Shown here: positions 58,437-64,000 of the stretch, piece after piece | Layout of the letters: each line of letters opens with the position of its first letter | Numbering within the stretch: position 1 is the first letter of the stretch | Assembly: GCA_026874595.1 (NCBI GenBank) | Contig: CM049315.1 | Span: 3,344,664-3,408,663, forward strand | Length of the DNA stretch: 64,000 nucleotides | Source: Sipunculus nudus | Lineage: Eukaryota > Annelida > Sipuncula > Golfingiida > Sipunculidae | Direction: 5' to 3' | Program-made: the position numbers and the translations under genes | Notes under the pieces: generated by a model | The model's input: only the letters and a program-made list of their open reading frames with translations | What the model was told of the DNA's origin: nothing | The model's database searches: none

Positions 58437-58844
58437 AAATTAAGCATTAATAATGAATGGAGGGTTTTAGCAATGGTGAAGTTGCTGATGGAGCTTACAT
58501 GATGATTGAGGCTAAGGGGATGGCACCCCCACTGTGAAGAAAAACTATTAAATTAATGCTGTGGTTTGATTAGTGTATTTCACTATTGATGTTCAGTATT
58601 AGACATCATGTGAATGTATCTGGGAAGATGCAGTGACACCTAGTTCTTAAAGCCTAAAAATTCTTTTATGTAATCTTTTGATAAAATTTAGTATTTAAGG
58701 TGAAGCTACTTTTTGTTATTTCCAAGTTAATATTATGCAGTCTTGCTCTTTAATGAAATAACAAAGATAGTGCCTTACAGAAGAAACACTTAACAGAAAG
58801 GTTCCCAATTATATAATCCTTAAATCTTCAAGACTGGCTTTGTT
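58437..58844. other. No supported feature
   Basis: AT-rich sequence following repeat R1. No coding signal. Confidence 0.45.
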
Positions 58845-59160
58845 AAGGGTAGGATGTTGCCTTCTTGTTAAATGGTTGAACTTCAGAGCTGAAGGTTCCC
58901 AGTTCAAACCCTGCTGATGCCTCGGTGGTGTATTGCTGAGCTCTCATTAGAACCTCAGATATTCACTCTAAATAAGGTCTTAACAACAGTCAATGACTTG
59001 TGGAATATTCCTTACCTCACGCATATACAACCTGAAATCCAGACAGCTTAAAAATGACACATCATTCTAATCACATGGATACCATCATCCCATTCAAAAG
59101 ATAGTACCACCAACAAGCCATGACCTATCCTTAAAAAAGACTGGCTGTGTTATTAAGTAA
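58845..59160 (+). repeat. Possible tRNA-derived SINE fragment
   Basis: GAAGGTTCCCAGTTCAAACCC (around 58893-58913) fits a Pol III B box, and a degenerate A box-like GTTGCCTTCTTGTTAAATGG lies about 45 bp upstream. The downstream body (CCTTACCTCACGCATATA to CAACCTGAAATCCAG) resembles part of the sequence at 3650-3730. The A box is weak and the 3' end is unclear. Confidence 0.35.
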
Positions 59161-60717
59161 AATAGATGAAATGCAATGCCTGAAATGAATTGATAAAATA
59201 TTATTTCCCCAAAAAACATGAATAATATGTCAGTCAGGTCCACATCACATTCCCTTACATGATCGCAGATGGGACATGGAAGTGAATTTCCATTTTATAT
59301 AGGCCATCTTTGTTAGACCTGGTGGGGTTCATTCAGACCGAGTTTTTCTGGAACCAAATTCCACTGTATCCAATAAATCTGACCAATAATTTTGTTTTGT
59401 CAAAAAGATTGGTACTTTTGTCACAATAGATGGCACAGAATCTATCATTGTTACTTGGATTTCCTAGAAACTACCGCGTGATGGATATTTTTGGAGTGGG
59501 GATTGATACAGACCATTTCACGGCCAGACGGTCACTGTCACATGTAAATAGGCCTCTCATTGATCTGGTTGCTTTGGTTCCTTGGGATCGGTAACACAAT
59601 AGGAAGTCGGTGAAAGAGATTTATCTTGCATCGTATCTGCATCATGAGTCTGCATCAAGACAAGACTGCTTGGAAATTGAACAATTTGTACGAAATTGAC
59701 GTTTCATTACAAAAGTTTCCAACCTGTAACGGAATACATGCTGCATACTGAGGAGTGGATCTTCATTCAGTTAATGTCTTAGCTTAGTTTCAGCTGTCAT
59801 GTGAAAATGACCTTTATGGCAGTGATGTGATACAAGTGGCCTCGGGTTTTCTAGCAGTTTTACAAACCAGTGACATTTTTTTTTCTGGCAGAGTTTTTGT
59901 GGCTTTTTAAAATAACTTAACTTTTACTTCATATTGAAAAAGTCATCTGACAGTGCAGAAATTTTATGTTGTGTTCATAAAGTCATAAAAAATGTTGTGA
60001 AATTTGATTCTCTGCCAGTCTGGGAATATTATCATCAGTGTTGTCATAAGTTCAGATATAAATGCCATCTAGCAGACTATTTAAATAATTACTTCATACT
60101 TGTATAGCTATGGATAACAGAACACATCAAATTGTTATAAATATTCAATATAAAGTAAAACCATAAAATATACTGTTTTCAGAATCACTGCTCTTATTTT
60201 ATAAATAAATTTAAACTTTTTTTTTCTGAATTAGCACAAAGTCCTCATAAATGGTGCTGCTTTGGGATCTTAAAAAATTATTTATTGAAATTTGAAGAAT
60301 GAACTTTCATGATACCATGAACTGGAGCACATTTAATTGTGTCTCCTTCCATCAAGCCTGCAAAATTCCGAATAATTTGCCCTATTACTGGAAAATTTAA
60401 AAATATAGGAATAAAAACATTTGCATTACTCTTTCCATATTATTTTTATCCCAGCTGTATAACAACTATTATTTGGTGTGGCTTGATTGACTCGGTTACT
60501 TCTACTGATGTGTTTCTTTTGCTATAGATACTTTAGGGTATGGGTGACTACCGCTATTTGTATCCATGTTGATATGATTGTTTCAAAATATTTTGAAAAA
60601 CACATTTTCAACAATATTTTGAAACAAACCATATTTTTTTTGTGCTTTTGACCTGTTAATGGGGTTGTCATAAGCCATAGCATATCAGACATTTGTTCCT
60701 GTATTCTGTGAAGTGGG
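59161..60717. other. No supported gene
   Basis: AT-rich intron-like sequence. The last 8 bp, GAAGTGGG (60710-60717), are the left target duplication of the hAT-like element. Confidence 0.45.
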
Positions 60718-62043
60718 CAGGGTTGGGGCCAATTACATTGAAAAGTAATCATTACAATTACAATTACTGCCAAAAATCCCAATTACAATCACAAATTACT
60801 TATATTTCACAATGTATTGATTAAATTACAATTACATTACATATGTTATTAATTACTTTCAATTACTTTATACAAGATCTACAATTTTAAGCATGGTTTG
60901 TGAAAAATATCACTCATACTAGAAAGGAGAACGTATGAAATATGTGAAGGGAAAACTACAAACACATGAAGTCTGATGTCACATATTAAAGTGCATGAGA
61001 TCTTAACCAAGGATAATCATATATGATTGCATCACAGTCCTAAAATATTTTATGGATAGGCAAAACTGATTGCCAGAACAAATTAAATATCGCTTTTTTT
61101 CCCTTGTAGATAACGGTTGTAACTTTTTTTAATTAGATTTTTTTACATGAAGTAGAGTTTCTGAAAGAGCATGTAGGTAAACTATGTATTATCTTGAAAT
61201 CAACAACTATCACTTTCAAATATCATCTGTGTAAAAAAAATCATCTAAAATTCTTTAACCACATATTATCCTTTACTGGACAAATGTATTGCTTCCAGAT
61301 ATCATTAGCACTAACAAGATAACCTGTGGAAACAATTGTTGGTTCCAACCTCTAAGCTACTGATCCTTCACATTAATCAACACGTAGATCTTAAAGTTTT
61401 AACTTACTATGTCAATGCCCATTAAAGATATATCGTAAATACTGAAATTTTAAATACAATATTATTTTCACGACATTCAGCAATGTTTATATTTCATTTG
61501 AATAATTCATATAAATATAAACATGCTGAATACATAATTTATTACAATGTGATACAATGAAGTTAATTATAGGAAAATTGAGTGAAAATTCAGTGCATTC
61601 ACCATGGTTATTTTCTTTATGAATGATAAATAGTGTGCATTGTCTAGAGTCCCCAGGCCATGTCTTTCACAGGAAAAAGTGGAGACAGTCACCTACAGTC
61701 AGCCAACTGAGACAGCCCTGCTATCTTGATAGCAATCTCTATTTACCTCATTGGCCACCCACTGGAGGTAATTCTGATATCAGCCATCCCAGATCATAAG
61801 CCTCTTTTGTCCCTGTGACTCTCTCAATGTCAGTTAATTAGCAGAGTTTTGTAAGTAATTGGAAAGTAATTGAAAAGTAATTGAAAAGTAATTGAAATTA
61901 CATCCATTTAATGTTTGTAATCAATACAATTACAATTACTTGTAATTGAATTTTACCCAATTACAAATTCCATACAGTTACTTGAAAATATTGTATTTAA
62001 TAACAGGTAATTACAATTACACAATACAATTACCCCAACCCTG
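60718..62043. mobile_element. hAT-like non-autonomous DNA transposon
   Basis: The left end CAGGGTTGGGGCCAATTAC and right end GTAATTGTATTG...ACCCCAACCCTG are inverted. The 8-bp flanks are GAAGTGGG (60710-60717) and GGAGTGGG (62044-62051), matching at 7 of 8. Ends starting CAGGG and an 8-bp duplication are hAT hallmarks. Subterminal regions carry many AATTAC, AAGTAATTG and ATTACAATTAC words, as hAT MITEs often do. At about 60940-61003 (+) a broken frame includes CEGKTTNT and SLMSHIKVHEI, which could be a relic of a BED zinc finger. The interior otherwise has no transposase. Confidence 0.8.
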
Positions 62044-64000
62044 GGAGTGGGTCCTTGACACATGAGATATGAGCCCTAGATGAGTCATACATGAACTCCA
62101 AATTCAGACATTTATTAACACTGCCCTTAAGCTTCTTGTCACTTGTTGGACAGGCTTTGATTAAGTATATATATATATATTTAGTAATTAAGATGAACTA
62201 CATTCCTCGGAAATTTCGGGTAAGAAAGTATAAAATTTGCAGTGAATGTGAAAGCTAGGTCTTACCAAGCCAGCAAATCGGGAGAAACTAGGGGGACTGA
62301 AGTTAGGATTCAGAAATTGAATTACTGGAAAATAGGTAAAAAATGTAATATTGTTACATCAAAGCTATTTAAAGTTTATCAATATAGTGATGTTTAAGTC
62401 TGATATCCTTCCAACCCTATTGGTCTTTTGGCTCCATTCTGGTTTCTTACTGTAGGAAAATGATAAAGTGGTCAGCTTTTCATGTCTGTTCAATGAAAGA
62501 TGGATTGAGAAGAGTTTTAAGTTGTATATCCACCACTTTGTAACTCCCATTATAAAATGAAAGGTTAAAATGTTAAAAGAATCATGTAGAGACTTTTTTT
62601 AGGGTTATTAGGGTATATTCTAAATAAAAGTTTACAGATTAAATACAATGATACTATTGCAGATATGGGTAGAGAAGCTATGAGATCAATAAGGTTTGAT
62701 AGCTGACAGTTGTATAAAGTATTTCAATGATTAACGTTTAATCATTACTTCGTGTTCTGGTCTGTGTGTGTCCTGTTTTTGCCTTAGTTTTCTTCTGTTT
62801 GGACATTTTCAGCTTGATTATTTCTTTTATTTTATGGAATTTTGTTATGGGTGACCCCTTGTGGTAGGGATGTTGCTAGATGATAATATACATCTATCTT
62901 CATACAAAGGAAGGTCTGAATGTGTGCTTTAATTATGTGTATGAATACATTTTTCACATACTAAGTCTATTAAGCGATATAGGTTCTTATAAATAATTGC
63001 ACAGCTGTTGTTATATCAGTAAACTGAATGCTGCTGGTTCCATCCAGCCAGTTGTGTAACCAGAACTGCATTTTAACACGAAGTAGTAGAATAAAACAGG
63101 GAACAGTTATAGCAGTTTGTTGGTAAATTCATGGAGCAAGTAAGGAATTTATTTGAATCCAGGTTAATTAAAAATTTACTGTGCAATGGCCAGTTTGACA
63201 AATATTGTTGGGGGATTGCTATATATAGAAATATCATTTTCTAAATTGTGTTTACCTATGAAAAAGATTCTAAAGATTTTCAGGTTTACAGAAAAATTCA
63301 TTTATCAAATTATCTTGAAAAGGCCCATGCTTCAGGCATATAGTATCAGTTATGCAATATCATATTATAAACAGCAATTATTTTTGCTGTAGAACTGTTA
63401 TTGCTGCAGAATCATTGACATTTGTAAAACCCACTGTGTGAAGGAAAAAGACAGATGTGTGAGACAGCAGGCACCAACATTGACTTCATGATGGACGAGA
63501 GGTACGAGAGGCAGAAACATGAAACCCATCAATCATGCCAGTTTCACCCATTGATTCAGCAACAAAGATTCATGTTGTATTGTTTGACAAAGTGTTTATC
63601 ACAAAAAGACTGATGATTTTTACTCAAACAGACAGACTTGCTAGTCTGACTTTCATACCTTACCAGGATCAGCCCTGCCATTTTTCATATGGAATAATGT
63701 GTTTTATGCTTGTAAATCTTCCAGGTGGCTGAGATAATAACCCAAAGGGCATAATTCAAAAGTTGTCCCACATCTATTGGTATATAAATGTGGCGAGACT
63801 GAAAAATATTAGATTTAACCATGTGATGGAATTAAATTTTCTTCCAGAAGAGTGCACATAAAGCAACTCTACACATAATTGTTGGACATTTTATACCATG
63901 ACATGGAAACTTTGCCACCAGCTGTGACCACACATTATGTGGATTGTAGTAAGGAAAAGTAAACGAGATAGCATCTCAGACATCCCACAGCAACTCCACT
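62044..64000. other. AT-rich sequence; possible exon near 63.45 kb
   Basis: No firm gene. A frame starting MCETAGTNIDFMMDERYERQ at 63455 (+), with an AG just before it and a GTACGA-type donor inside near 63499, is weakly exon-like. A (TA) run of 7 lies at 62167-62180. Other short frames are incidental. Confidence 0.4.

Overview
The window looks like nuclear DNA of an invertebrate animal, most likely a lophotrochozoan such as a mollusc. This is an inference. It rests on the AT-rich, intron-like sequence, many long TA microsatellites, short exons between AG acceptors and GT donors, and dispersed repeats of a style I associate with bivalve and gastropod assemblies. There is no bacterial gene organisation, no operon, no CRISPR array and no rRNA or tRNA gene that I can support. 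Nearly all long reading frames belong to transposable elements or to a minisatellite whose unit length is a multiple of three.

Layout. Positions 1-5650 are intron-like with a convincing 145-bp coding exon (704-848) and three possible downstream terminal exons on the + strand; a receptor-half-site-rich dispersed repeat lies at 1080-2270. Positions 7930-11505 hold two copies of a dispersed repeat family, one split by a roughly 1-kb element (8094-9089). A third, longer copy lies at 55668-58436. Positions 16847-17863 and 22264-23505 are two TA-flanked pogo/Tigger-like elements carrying broken transposase fragments. Positions 34051-40374 are a 33-bp satellite of about 190 units with a higher-order structure. 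Positions 42229-48495 are a complete LTR retrotransposon on the - strand with 5-bp target duplications and a gag-pro-pol reading frame broken by two stops and two frame changes. Positions 49068-49943 are a Harbinger-like MITE, 53456-55188 an element built of 280-bp tandem units, and 60718-62043 a hAT-like element with an 8-bp target duplication.

How the parts relate. The retrotransposon is the only element with recognisable domains across a whole polyprotein (gag, zinc knuckle, protease, reverse transcriptase, RNase H, integrase). Its LTRs differ at about 5 of 274 positions, so it inserted fairly recently and then decayed. The DNA elements are non-autonomous, and two keep helix-turn-helix relics that identify the superfamily. 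The host gene content visible is small: one good exon at the left end, and weak exon-like stretches near 5.9, 14.5-15.4 and 63.5 kb. The feature most worth pursuing is the 33-bp satellite, whose higher-order periods are all 33n-1 because each contains exactly one 32-bp unit.
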